DNA of 39,260 nt from Chthoniobacterales bacterium (lineage in GTDB: Bacteria; Verrucomicrobiota; Verrucomicrobiia; Chthoniobacterales; Terrimicrobiaceae): the NCBI GenBank assembly GCA_014879575.1, contig JACSRU010000162.1, forward strand, positions 1 through 39,260. The letters run 5' to 3'. This document shows positions 8,103 through 16,339 of the stretch, piece after piece; position 1 is the first letter of the stretch, and each line of letters begins with the position of its first letter. The notes below the pieces were generated by a model. The model saw only the letters and a program-made list of their open reading frames with translations, was not told the origin of the DNA and did no database searches. Position numbers and translations under genes: made by a program.

Positions 8103-9797
8103 GTGAGCGCTCTGGAATACGGCAATCAGCCGCAAAGCATTTGTGCTAATGCATTATCTATCAGAAAAAATGCGAGCGCAGAATTTATCATTCACAATGC
8201 TTCCTTTAGTGCATTCACATCGGGATTTACGTGCATTGTTGGCCCATCTGGCTGCGGCAAAAGCACACTTCTGAGAGCCCTGTCAGCTCGAGGACGATTC
8301 AGTGCTGGTTCCGTCCTTCTCGGGGGCCACTCCGTGTTAATGCTTCACCTGAATCTTCCGCTCGCCATCGGCTACCTGCCCCAGTTTGGTGCTTTTCACG
8401 CTGACTTGACCGTCCGCGAGGTTCTTGACATCGCCGCCCGGCTTCGCCTCCCCCGCTCGGTTTCTCCATGCCAGCGCAAAGAATGGCTGGATCATATCAT
8501 CGATCTTTCCCGGCTTCGGTCCCAGTTGGATCAGTCCTACCGAACCCTTTCCGGTGGTCAGATGCGACGGGTGGCCCTGGCAGAGGAACTGATCGGTGAT
8601 CCGCCGTTTCTCTTTCTTGATGAGTTGACCAGCGGGCTGGATGAGTTTTCCGACCGGGAGATGATGCTTTGGCTGCGCGACCTCGCGCACGTTCATGGGA
8701 AGACGGTCGTGCTGGTCACCCACGCAACCTATCACCTTGATCTGTGTGACTCGGTCCTGTTCCTGCACAAGGGGCGGCAGGTGTTTTTCGGTCCCTATCC
8801 TGACCTGCTTGCTACTCATGGGGTCCATTCTGTAGCCGACCTTTTCGAGATTTATCAGACGCAAGACCCGGAGATCCCCGACCCGCCAGCGTTGGAAGGG
8901 CCGCCTCCTGAACCGCAGCCGCTCAAGACCGCCCGCCCGCCGGGTGGGTTTATTCAGTTCCCAATCCTGCTGACCCGGCAGGCCAGGCTGTTTCTGCGGG
9001 ATCGAGGACAGCTTTGGCTCCATCTGATTCTGGCGATCACGTTCCCCGCTCTGGTGGCGGTTTTTGCTTACCAGGGATTGCCCCAAGTTCGGCAACTGAC
9101 TCTGGCGTTGGAGTCCAACATCGTCAAAACGCTGGCCGAGCAGCTTCTCTACCTTAAAGAGTCTTTCAACGCGGCCTCGCTGGTCTCGGGACTGGCGATG
9201 TTCCAAGTCATTTTGCTCACCCTGATCGGCGCGAATAATGGGGCGCGAGAGATTGCCAAAGAACATGATGTGCTCGTCAAGGAGCTTCGGGTGGGGCTCT
9301 CCCCGGCGGCGTATGTGACGACCAAGTTCCTGCAAGTGGCCTTTCTTTGCCTGCTTCAGGCCTTCTGGATGACTTGGTTCGTGAAAACCGTCTGCGGGTT
9401 TCCGGGTTCCCTCTGTGCGCAGTTCGGGATTCTCTTCGCAACGATTCTGGCCATGAGCACAACCTGTCTGGCAATCTCTGCGGCCTGCAAAACTCCGGAG
9501 CGGGCCAGCCTTTTGGCCATCTACTTGGTGGGCTTTCAACTCCCGCTCTCCGGCGCGGCACTCGCTCTTCCTGATTGGCTCTCGCTGGCCTGTCGTCCAT
9601 TCATCGCCGCGTATTGGGGATGGAGCGGTTATCTAAAGACATTCGAGGACACCCGGCACTACGATATCGTCAAGCAGTCCACGGCAACGTTCATCGCGCC
9701 ATACGGAGCCAGCATGGCCGTGCTAGGCCTCCATGTGCTCATCGCGCTCTTTCTGGCATGGATCTTCGTCGGCAAACAAAGGAACAACGGATTTTGA
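8103..9797 (+). CDS. ABC transporter, ATPase fused to ABC-2/ABCG-type permease
   Basis: 564 residues. The ATPase occupies residues 1-230: Walker A GPSGCGKST (47-55), Q-loop around YLPQ (91-94), signature LSGGQ (149-153), Walker B FLFLDE (169-174) and H-loop His207. After a Pro-rich linker, the C-terminal half (about 280-560) carries six hydrophobic segments of the ABC-2 (ABCG/White-like) permease. Such half-transporters dimerise and export lipids, glycans or peptides. Start: GTG at 8103, giving a domain-complete ATPase; no better ATG exists. Codon use is GC-richer than the genes just upstream. Within this cluster it could export the small peptide or a glycolipid; the substrate cannot be told from sequence. 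Confidence 0.9.
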   Translation: MSALEYGNQPQSICANALSIRKNASAEFIIHNASFSAFTSGFTCIVGPSGCGKSTLLRALSARGRFSAGSVLLGGHSVLMLHLNLPLAIGYLPQFGAFHADLTVREVLDIAARLRLPRSVSPCQRKEWLDHIIDLSRLRSQLDQSYRTLSGGQMRRVALAEELIGDPPFLFLDELTSGLDEFSDREMMLWLRDLAHVHGKTVVLVTHATYHLDLCDSVLFLHKGRQVFFGPYPDLLATHGVHSVADLFEIYQTQDPEIPDPPALEGPPPEPQPLKTARPPGGFIQFPILLTRQARLFLRDRGQLWLHLILAITFPALVAVFAYQGLPQVRQLTLALESNIVKTLAEQLLYLKESFNAASLVSGLAMFQVILLTLIGANNGAREIAKEHDVLVKELRVGLSPAAYVTTKFLQVAFLCLLQAFWMTWFVKTVCGFPGSLCAQFGILFATILAMSTTCLAISAACKTPERASLLAIYLVGFQLPLSGAALALPDWLSLACRPFIAAYWGWSGYLKTFEDTRHYDIVKQSTATFIAPYGASMAVLGLHVLIALFLAWIFVGKQRNNGF

Positions 9798-9825
9798 CCA
9801 CAGATTGCACAGATAACACGGATAA
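9794..9825. repeat. interspersed dyad repeat, copy 3 (left arm only)
   Basis: ACCACAGATTGCACAGAT at 9797-9814 is followed by AACACGGATAAG. No right arm follows; instead the GxxExxY gene begins within 20 bases. The arm overlaps the stop codon of the ABC transporter. Confidence 0.7.
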
Positions 9826-9832
9826 GGGGGAG

Positions 9833-10195
9833 TTGGTTCATGGGGAACTGACGCGGAAGATCCTTGGCTGTGCGATGACGGTACTCAATGGACTGAAGCC
9901 TGGTCTGGATGAGAAGTTGTATGAGCGGGCGCTGGTCATTGAACTTACTGGGGAGGGAATTCAGGTGGAGCAGCAGCCGGTGTTTGATGTCGAGTATCGG
10001 GGGCAGAGCATTGGGAAGTTGATTCCCGATTTGATTGTCGGCGGTTCAGTGGTCGTTGATGCCAAAGTCGTCTCGGCCTTCAATGAGACCCACCTTGCCC
10101 AAATGACCGGCTACTTGGCACTCACCGGGCTCAAGGCCGGACTTCTGATCAATTTCAAGAATGCCAAACTCGAATGGAAGCGGGTGGTCCGATGA
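9833..10195 (+). CDS. GxxExxY family protein (PD-(D/E)XK-like fold)
   Basis: 120 residues from TTG at 9833. The family motif is intact: GLDEKLY (G..E..Y), preceded by LTRKILGCAMTVLNGL and followed by YERAL. Downstream, IPDLIV, then VVDAK, then QMTGYL match the PD...D.K core of a PD-(D/E)XK nuclease-like fold; C-terminal LLINFKNAKLEWKRV is also typical. The function of the family is not known. The frame continues upstream through the repeat, with another TTG at 9794, so the start is uncertain; translation of the repeat into the N-terminus is common in this family. The gene is bracketed by repeat copies 3 and 4 and overlaps the hydrolase gene by ATGA. Confidence 0.85.
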   Translation: MVHGELTRKILGCAMTVLNGLKPGLDEKLYERALVIELTGEGIQVEQQPVFDVEYRGQSIGKLIPDLIVGGSVVVDAKVVSAFNETHLAQMTGYLALTGLKAGLLINFKNAKLEWKRVVR

Positions 10196-11178
10196 AGAAT
10201 TTGACCACGGATCGCATAGATAACACGGATAGGGAAGGGGTCAAAACTAACACTTCTTGGACCGTCCATCGCCCCGATCAATGCCCGTTACAGGAGTCAT
10301 CTGTTCCCTCCATTTTTTCAGGAATTCATCCGTGTAATCAGTGTAATCCGTGGTTCTACCTCTTCCTGTTTATTTTTTCCGTGGTTTGTCCTCTGGGGGC
10401 ACAGGAGATCGAGAAGATTTCACTGCGGCCTGCCAAGGACATGACGCGGGCGGATATTTATGTCTGGTCACCGGTTCCGCGTCCGGAGGCGGTACTGGTG
10501 CTGACTCCCGGAACCAATGGGAATGGAGAAGGATTGATTCGTCAGAGGGAGTGGCAGGAATTTGCCCGTGAGCAGAAGCTCGCGTTGGTTGGGGTGTCCT
10601 TCGCTTCGCCAGATGCCATTTTGCACGAAAACCGGGGGTATTACTACGCCGCACAAGGCTCGGGTGAATTGTTATTGGAAGGCATCCGCAAAGCGTTTCG
10701 CCGTGATCTGCCAATAGTCCTGTTCGGGTTTTCCGCCGGGGCGCATTTTTCCTCCCGGTTTGTGGAGTGGAAGCCGGAACGGGTGATCACTTGGTGCGCG
10801 TATTCCGCCGGATGGTGGGATGAGCCAACGGAAGCGAAGGTGACTCCACCGGGAATCGTGGCCTGCGGCGAGGAGGATGGGCGACTCGGAGCCTCGCTGG
10901 TCCATTTCAAACAGGGACGGGCTCTGGGGCGGCCATGGTTGTGGGTGGAATTGCCGAAGACCGGGCATTCGTGTCCACCGGCGATGACACAGTTTGCGCG
11001 TGACTACTTTGGCGCGATTTTGCGCGGGAAGGGTCAGCTTGATCCTCAAAAGGATGGGCAGTGGGTGGACGTGGATCGCCTTGAGCAGGTTCCCAATGGC
11101 AGTGAGCATCCGTCAGTGATGGCTTGGCTCCCGGACGCCAAGCTCTATGATGAGTGGCGGAGACTCAGCACACCATGA
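10192..11178 (+). CDS. secreted alpha/beta-hydrolase-like protein
   Basis: 328 codons from ATG 10192 (ATGA overlap with the GxxExxY stop). The first 50 residues are translated repeat and probably not part of the mature protein. A hydrophobic export segment (FYLFLFIFSVVCPLGAQ) follows at about residues 55-71. The mature domain has the nucleophile elbow GFSAGA, an acid in CGEEDGR and a histidine in KTGHSC, the order of an alpha/beta-hydrolase triad (esterase or depolymerase-like). The true start may be a non-ATG codon near the end of the repeat. It overlaps the next gene by ATGA. The substrate is unknown; secretion and neighbours point to surface polysaccharide or ester cleavage. Confidence 0.75.
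   Translation: MKNLTTDRIDNTDREGVKTNTSWTVHRPDQCPLQESSVPSIFSGIHPCNQCNPWFYLFLFIFSVVCPLGAQEIEKISLRPAKDMTRADIYVWSPVPRPEAVLVLTPGTNGNGEGLIRQREWQEFAREQKLALVGVSFASPDAILHENRGYYYAAQGSGELLLEGIRKAFRRDLPIVLFGFSAGAHFSSRFVEWKPERVITWCAYSAGWWDEPTEAKVTPPGIVACGEEDGRLGASLVHFKQGRALGRPWLWVELPKTGHSCPPAMTQFARDYFGAILRGKGQLDPQKDGQWVDVDRLEQVPNGSEHPSVMAWLPDAKLYDEWRRLSTP
10200..10365. repeat. interspersed dyad repeat, copy 4 (complete)
   Basis: The left arm at 10203-10231 is ACCACGGATCGCATAGAT, then AACACGGAT. The right arm at 10327-10356 is ATCCGTGTAATC, then GTGTAATCCGTGGT. About 95 bases lie between. The whole repeat is read through by the following hydrolase frame, and its right arm runs directly into that protein's signal peptide. 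Confidence 0.8.
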
Positions 11179-12683
11179 AAGCTTATTTGATACTTTTTGC
11201 CAGCTTGATTGGATCGGCAGCGTCTTCGCTCGCCGCCGGGGAATTCTTTGAAATCCAAAAGATCGACCACCTTACCAAGGCACCACGGAAGGGTCCGGCT
11301 GTCTACCGGGAAATTCCCGTGCTCGACAAAGAGGGCAAACCGACAAAGGAACAACAGACTGTATTCGTTCCTTGCCTTGCTGTGCGAGTCGCATGTGAAG
11401 ACCAAATCAAATCTTCGAATACTATGGCGAAGGTCTATTTTTACGACCGAGACCGGAAACTGATCGACAAAGTAGATAAACCCTCACCCTCTGGGGAACT
11501 TGGAGCAGGGCATTTGCATGCCACCCCCGTATTTTTTCCCAAAGAGAAGCCGGAGACGATTTTCTTTGCCCTGCCGGACAAGGTGCTGACACACAAGGGA
11601 GAATGGTCAGCCGTGGTTATCTTTGGAGACAAACAGGGCGTTCAAGCCGAGGTTTTTCCCCGACAAGGGATGGTAACGAGTTACGATTTTCCAGAGAAGA
11701 ATCTCTACGAGAACAGGCGACAGGCTGGGCCACGAAAGGTCTTCATGGACCCGCTGGTTGAACATATTGTGAAGACCCGCGTAGAGGAGCAGCCACAGAT
11801 TACTCTCTTTCTTCGGCCCCCTATTGGCATGACGGACGCGTCGGAAGCAAAAGGAGTTTTGGCCATGTGCTTGATTGCGGGAAGCGTTGATGAGATTCGG
11901 CGCAAATTGCGCGGGATCGAACCGGGAGACGAAATGGGGGGGCTGCTGAAGTTCGCAGAGAAGAACAAGCTGGTGATCCTCTGCTGGGGTTCGCGCCGGG
12001 TGCGACAGCCCGGGAGCACTTGGGACGAAATTGACCGCAAGACCAATGCCCAAATGGAAAAGACTTTCGATGAGATCGCCGAAAAGTGGGATCGGGGAAT
12101 TGACGATCTGGTGAAAAAATATGGGCTTCCGGAAGACAACTTCCTGCTGTGGGGCTTATCTGACGCTGGCCAATACGTTGGACGCATGGTCATCCGGAAA
12201 CCGGAGCGGTTCCTGGCAGTCCATTCGCATGTTCCCAATGGATTTGATGCGCCGCGCCCTGAGGGTAACCGGGTTCTTTGGCTGCTAACCACCGGAGAGA
12301 AAGATTACTGTTACGAGCGATCCCTCCGGTTCCTGTCTGCCGCCCGAGAGCTTGGGTATCCCATTACCTACAAGGCTATCATCGGCTTGGGACACTCCGG
12401 CCATCCGACGGCGGACGCACTTGGCCTGAAGTTCTTCGAATGGGCGTTGACGATGAAGGAGGCCCGGAAGACCTACGATGAAACTTTGAACGACCCGTTC
12501 GGCGGCTTGCGCTCGGCTCAGCCGTCGAATATCCCCTGGCCGGAAGAATACAAGAACCCGCCATTTGTCGGGGATGTGGTCAATCAGGAAATGTTCCCCG
12601 GCGACAAGGCGGAGATGGTGCCTGCAGGCTTCCGTGTTGCTCTGCCCACCAAGGAAATTGCGGAAATCTGGAGCCGAAAGTAG
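11175..12683 (+). CDS. large secreted hydrolase-like protein
   Basis: 502 residues from ATG 11175, giving a proper signal peptide (residues 4-22, ending SLAAG). The N-terminal third is a beta-rich domain. The C-terminal half looks like an alpha/beta hydrolase: WGLSDAGQYV is a G.S.AG-type elbow, TTGEKDYCYE holds a likely acid, and IGLGHSGHP a likely histidine. It resembles the gene just before it in the catalytic part and may be an extended paralogue. The upstream ATG at 11154 lies in the previous gene and adds no signal. Substrate unknown. The next gene follows after six bases. Confidence 0.7.
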   Translation: MKAYLILFASLIGSAASSLAAGEFFEIQKIDHLTKAPRKGPAVYREIPVLDKEGKPTKEQQTVFVPCLAVRVACEDQIKSSNTMAKVYFYDRDRKLIDKVDKPSPSGELGAGHLHATPVFFPKEKPETIFFALPDKVLTHKGEWSAVVIFGDKQGVQAEVFPRQGMVTSYDFPEKNLYENRRQAGPRKVFMDPLVEHIVKTRVEEQPQITLFLRPPIGMTDASEAKGVLAMCLIAGSVDEIRRKLRGIEPGDEMGGLLKFAEKNKLVILCWGSRRVRQPGSTWDEIDRKTNAQMEKTFDEIAEKWDRGIDDLVKKYGLPEDNFLLWGLSDAGQYVGRMVIRKPERFLAVHSHVPNGFDAPRPEGNRVLWLLTTGEKDYCYERSLRFLSAARELGYPITYKAIIGLGHSGHPTADALGLKFFEWALTMKEARKTYDETLNDPFGGLRSAQPSNIPWPEEYKNPPFVGDVVNQEMFPGDKAEMVPAGFRVALPTKEIAEIWSRK

Positions 12684-12689
12684 GCGGGC

Positions 12690-14015
12690 ATGGGGGATAT
12701 CTTTTTCAACGGGGTTTGGCGGATGGATTGGGGGCTTGGCAACCCCAACAAAACCGCCGCATTGATCGCCATGCTGATGGTGGCGGTTTGGGGCCTGGCC
12801 TTCATCCGTCGATGGGGGTTCTGGGTCGCGCTATCTGCCTTCACCGTGCTCGGGGGTTGTCTTGTTCATACATTCTCGCGTGGCGGGCTGGTGGCTGCCT
12901 GCTTTGGTTTGGTTCCGCTGCTGATCTTTGTGCCCCGGCCATGGCCCATGCGTCGTCTGGTGGCCCTCGGCGTGGCTGTGTGGGCGATGATCGGGTTTTC
13001 CTTCTATCTGAACGCACACGAACGCTACGGGCAGGGCGTCGTGAAGCAGGATCGCTCAATAACCAACAGGCTTCATTTATGGAAGCATGGGCCGCTCATG
13101 ATCGTCGATTCGCCCGGCGGCTGGGGCCTCGGCAATGCCGCCAAGTCCTACATGCGATGGTATCAGCCGATAGATGACAACGAGTCATTCAGAACTTTCG
13201 TTAACAGCCATTTGGAGTGGCTGGTCGAATTCAATTGGCCCTTGCGATTCCTCTACCTCTTTGCGTGGGCGGCGGTCCTGCTCGTCTGCATGCCTAGTCG
13301 GGGAAACTCATGGCTGGCAGTGCCTCTGGGTGTCTGGATTGCCTTCGGAGTCGCCTCGATCTTTAGTTCTGTCGCGGAATCTCCTTGGCTCTGGATTCTG
13401 CCGGGCATTGTCTTGGTGTCTGCTTTGGGCTGGCGGATTGTGAAACAGCAATGGCCCCGGCCCTTGAGTTGGGCCTTTCCCGTCGGAGCTGCCACTGTGG
13501 GGTGTGTCGCACTGCTCATCGCTGGCGGGAGTGGAACGCAAGTCGAGGGATCGGCGGCGAGAGTCGTTCTGGGAGATGGAAAGCCGACATTCTGGCTAGT
13601 CGCCGATGAACAGGTATTGGGAGGGGATCGTTTCGCGAAGACATTGCGGGCGGCATGGAGCGAACACGAAAAACCGCCAACAATCGGGGTCGTCTGGTCC
13701 GTGCGGCAATTGCCAACGGATCTTTCTGGAGCAGTGGTTATTTGGTCGGGCGCAACCTCCGCCGAGGCAACCACAGACTCCAAGCGCGTTTTGGGAACAG
13801 CCGAGCGCACAATTCTTCTCGTTCCAAGGTGCTATCCTCAGGAATCAGGGCTCGATGAGGATAAACAATCTGTCGTAGCGCTCTTCGGTGAGTTCTCGCA
13901 GTCGCCATTCCTGTCCGCGTGGGAGGAAACGGGATCCGTTCAGCGGATTGCGGGCACGGGTGATTTTCTTCCAAACTGGCCGCAGCTTATCTTTTCAGAG
14001 AATTTGATCCGATGA
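12690..14015 (+). CDS. O-antigen-ligase-like polytopic membrane protein, apparently short at the N-terminus
   Basis: 441 residues. The Wzy/WaaL-type hallmarks are present: GNPNKTAALIA, TFSRGGLVA, a periplasmic loop with RLHLWKHGPLMIVDSPGGWGLG, and VNSHLEWLVEFNW. These enzymes join or polymerise polyprenyl-linked glycans in the periplasm. Family members normally have four to six more transmembrane helices before the GNPN motif; here the ATG at 12690 begins only 17 residues before it, and the secreted hydrolase lies directly upstream. The gene may be a natural short form or a remnant of a fusion. The last 150 residues are soluble and of unknown fold. Overlaps the next gene by ATGA. Confidence 0.7.
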   Translation: MGDIFFNGVWRMDWGLGNPNKTAALIAMLMVAVWGLAFIRRWGFWVALSAFTVLGGCLVHTFSRGGLVAACFGLVPLLIFVPRPWPMRRLVALGVAVWAMIGFSFYLNAHERYGQGVVKQDRSITNRLHLWKHGPLMIVDSPGGWGLGNAAKSYMRWYQPIDDNESFRTFVNSHLEWLVEFNWPLRFLYLFAWAAVLLVCMPSRGNSWLAVPLGVWIAFGVASIFSSVAESPWLWILPGIVLVSALGWRIVKQQWPRPLSWAFPVGAATVGCVALLIAGGSGTQVEGSAARVVLGDGKPTFWLVADEQVLGGDRFAKTLRAAWSEHEKPPTIGVVWSVRQLPTDLSGAVVIWSGATSAEATTDSKRVLGTAERTILLVPRCYPQESGLDEDKQSVVALFGEFSQSPFLSAWEETGSVQRIAGTGDFLPNWPQLIFSENLIR

Positions 14016-14551
14016 ATTTTTCGAGAAAACTCTTACAGGCAGACTTTTTGGCGGTTTGGGTCATCGCAACCACATCGCTTTGTGTCGGCCTCTTAATCAA
14101 CCAATTTCGGGACAAACCTTTGCCGCTGGTTTACCAATCCAAAGAACAGCGGGTGATGGTGGCGGTCGAACAAATTGCCTCCACACCGCAGGTCGCCGAA
14201 ACATCGGACGTGCCTGAATACATGGGGCTGGAAGAATTTCGGGGCCTTGTGGAGTCGAAGGGTGCTGTGGTCTTGGATGCACGCCCCGAGATTTTTCACA
14301 GGCTCGGGCATGTGCCGGGTGCTCTGAGTCTGCCTCGCGAAGATTTCGAGGCTTCCTTCGCCCTCCATCGGAACCGTCTTGAGGCGGACAAGGGCGTATT
14401 GATCGTGATCTACTGTTCGGGAAGCTCCTGCGAGGACAGCGATTTGGTTCGCAAAGCCCTGCACCGTCTCGGTTTCACGCGGGTTTCGGTTTTTAAAGGA
14501 GGGTGGTCGGCATGGACCTCTGCTGGACTTCCGGAGGGACGCACACCATGA
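14012..14551 (+). CDS. membrane-anchored rhodanese-like protein
   Basis: 179 residues. A single N-terminal membrane helix (about residues 12-33) is followed by a periplasmic rhodanese domain (about 70-175). The active-site loop reads YCSGSSCEDS; the first Cys is at the usual catalytic position and the second is an extra thiol. VLDARPEIFHRLGHVPGALSLP and FKGGWSAWTSAGLP are family hallmarks. It probably handles sulfane sulfur or disulfides together with MauE, encoded next with ATGA overlap. Rhodanese-MauE pairs are known redox modules. Confidence 0.88.
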   Translation: MNFSRKLLQADFLAVWVIATTSLCVGLLINQFRDKPLPLVYQSKEQRVMVAVEQIASTPQVAETSDVPEYMGLEEFRGLVESKGAVVLDARPEIFHRLGHVPGALSLPREDFEASFALHRNRLEADKGVLIVIYCSGSSCEDSDLVRKALHRLGFTRVSVFKGGWSAWTSAGLPEGRTP

Positions 14552-15012
14552 AGGTCCTCCTGCAATCCCGTTGGTTTTTACTCGTGCTTCGCGTGGTCGT
14601 TGCCTTGCTCTTCCTCTATGCCGGGATCACCAAGATCGGCGATCCGCAGAGTTTTGCTGACAGCATCGCCACCTTTCAGATGTTGCCTCCTGAAGTGATC
14701 AACCTCGTGGCACTCGGAATTCCACCCTTCGAGGTAATTCTCGCGTTGATGCTCCTGACCGGCTGGAAACTGCGCCCGGCAGCATTCGGCATTCTTGGTC
14801 TGACGATCGTTTTTGCCGTTGCGCTCACTCAAGCCCTCATACGTGGACTTGAAGTGGATTGCGGATGCTTTGGGAGTGGCGAGCCATCGATATTGAAAAC
14901 ATGGGCATCCCTCGGGCGCGACCTCCTTCTCATGGCGGCAATCGCATGGGTTTATTGGCGTGCCCTCCGGGACACAAAGACGAGAGCTATTTCGGATGTT
15001 GACCGTCCATGA
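14548..15012 (+). CDS. MauE/DoxX-family redox-associated membrane protein
   Basis: 154 residues, four hydrophobic helices (about 10-30, 52-72, 78-98, 120-140). The first helix has the LFLYAGITKIGDP motif of the DoxX/MauE group. LEVDCGCFGSGEPS between helices 3 and 4 is the CGCFG signature of MauE proteins, linked to thiol oxidation or disulfide formation in the periplasm. A good ribosome site (GGAGGG) lies before the ATG at 14548. Probably works with the adjacent rhodanese. Confidence 0.9.
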   Translation: MKVLLQSRWFLLVLRVVVALLFLYAGITKIGDPQSFADSIATFQMLPPEVINLVALGIPPFEVILALMLLTGWKLRPAAFGILGLTIVFAVALTQALIRGLEVDCGCFGSGEPSILKTWASLGRDLLLMAAIAWVYWRALRDTKTRAISDVDRP

Positions 15013-16339
15013 GCCTCCGGCGGGGAGAAATGATTTGCCGCGGCCGACGACGCGGAAGGATTTTCCGCCGCTGCCATCGTTTGCGCGGCAGCCAGGCGAT
15101 CAGATCAGTGCTCAGGTATTGGCTACATCGGGAGTATTCGGCTTTTTGGCATCATGCTGGCTGGCCAACCGACTGGGAGTTTCCTCCGAAGCTGGCATCG
15201 TCGCGCTTTGTTTGTCGGGAACGGCTTTTCCGCTTGTCGTTCTGAGCCTGCTAATTCTCAAGGTTCATCTGCGATCCACAACGGGAATCCGAACGACGAA
15301 ACAACGTCCACTGGATTGGCTGCGCGTTGGAACGAAACTGCTCGGACTTTGTGCGACGTTTGTTCCCTTGGGTGTTTGCTACTGGCTGATCCCGGAGTAT
15401 TCCCGCCCGTTCTACGCCCCGGTCTGGGAGATGCTGACTTGGGTGGCCTGCCCGGCGGGTGTTTTGGCAGTTGCCTACTTTGCCTGGATGGATCGCCGAA
15501 TGGCGGAACCACACGACATGTATTGGAAGTTGGGCGGGTGGTGCCTTGGTCGTCAGCCCTCCATCGAACCCACTGGATTCCGGCAATTCGTCCTAGGCTG
15601 GGTCGTCAAAGGGTTCTTTCTGCCCCTCATGCTGGCCGGGGCTGCTGAAAATCTGCCCGTCCTTGTCCGCGACGGCTTTGGGTTCGCGAGTTTTGCGCTC
15701 CTCTACACCTCGGCTGTTGTGCTCATTTATTCGCTCGACGTGACCTACGGCGCACTTGGCTACCTGTTCACGTTTCGCGTGCTGGACGCACATATTCGCT
15801 CGGTCGAACCGACGGGGGTGGGCTGGATGAGTGCCATCATTTGTTACGTGCCATTCTCGACCTTTGTCTGGGGAACCTTCTTGAAATACAAAGGGGCCAT
15901 TGAGTGGAACGAGTGGCTGGCGGAGATGCCAATCCTCTATGTCACCTGGGGGTGCGCCATCCTCTTCCTGCTCGTGATCTACGTGTGGGCCACGGTGTCT
16001 TTTGGTTGCCGCTTTTCTAACCTGACAAATCGCGGGATCATTACCGACGGCCCCTACCGGCTGGTCCGACATCCGGCTTATCTTGCAAAGAATATCGCCT
16101 GGTGGCTGATGTATGTGCCATTCGCGGCGCACCTCGACTGGCAGTCCGCCATCAAGGGCTGCATCTGTCTCGCGCTAACAAACCTGATCTACGTCATTCG
16201 CTCCAAAACGGAGGAACGTCACTTGATGGCCGATCCGGCTTATCGGGCATACTGCGAGTGGATCGAGAGGAACGGCGCGGTGGCCCAGTTCCGCAGCCTT
16301 TTCCGGCCCAAGCAGAGAGGAGGCACCGTTGAAAGCTGA
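14996..16339 (+). CDS. isoprenylcysteine-carboxyl-methyltransferase-like membrane protein
   Basis: 447 residues with about ten hydrophobic segments. The C-terminal 130 residues carry the ICMT/phospholipid-methyltransferase signature: TDGPYRLVRHPAYLAKN, later RSKTEERHLMADPAYRAYCE. These methylate lipids or prenylated thiols using S-adenosylmethionine. The N-terminal 300 residues add extra helices of unknown role. I chose ATG 14996, which overlaps MauE by 17 bases; an upstream GTG at 14960 is possible. It overlaps the next start by 11 bases. Its place in the operon suggests methylation of an envelope lipid or product of the cluster, an inference. Confidence 0.75.
   Translation: MLTVHEPPAGRNDLPRPTTRKDFPPLPSFARQPGDQISAQVLATSGVFGFLASCWLANRLGVSSEAGIVALCLSGTAFPLVVLSLLILKVHLRSTTGIRTTKQRPLDWLRVGTKLLGLCATFVPLGVCYWLIPEYSRPFYAPVWEMLTWVACPAGVLAVAYFAWMDRRMAEPHDMYWKLGGWCLGRQPSIEPTGFRQFVLGWVVKGFFLPLMLAGAAENLPVLVRDGFGFASFALLYTSAVVLIYSLDVTYGALGYLFTFRVLDAHIRSVEPTGVGWMSAIICYVPFSTFVWGTFLKYKGAIEWNEWLAEMPILYVTWGCAILFLLVIYVWATVSFGCRFSNLTNRGIITDGPYRLVRHPAYLAKNIAWWLMYVPFAAHLDWQSAIKGCICLALTNLIYVIRSKTEERHLMADPAYRAYCEWIERNGAVAQFRSLFRPKQRGGTVES

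Noticed and set aside
8337-9539. 400-residue minus-strand frame
   Set aside because: Shadow of the ABC transporter; no domain and Gln/Arg-rich shadow composition.
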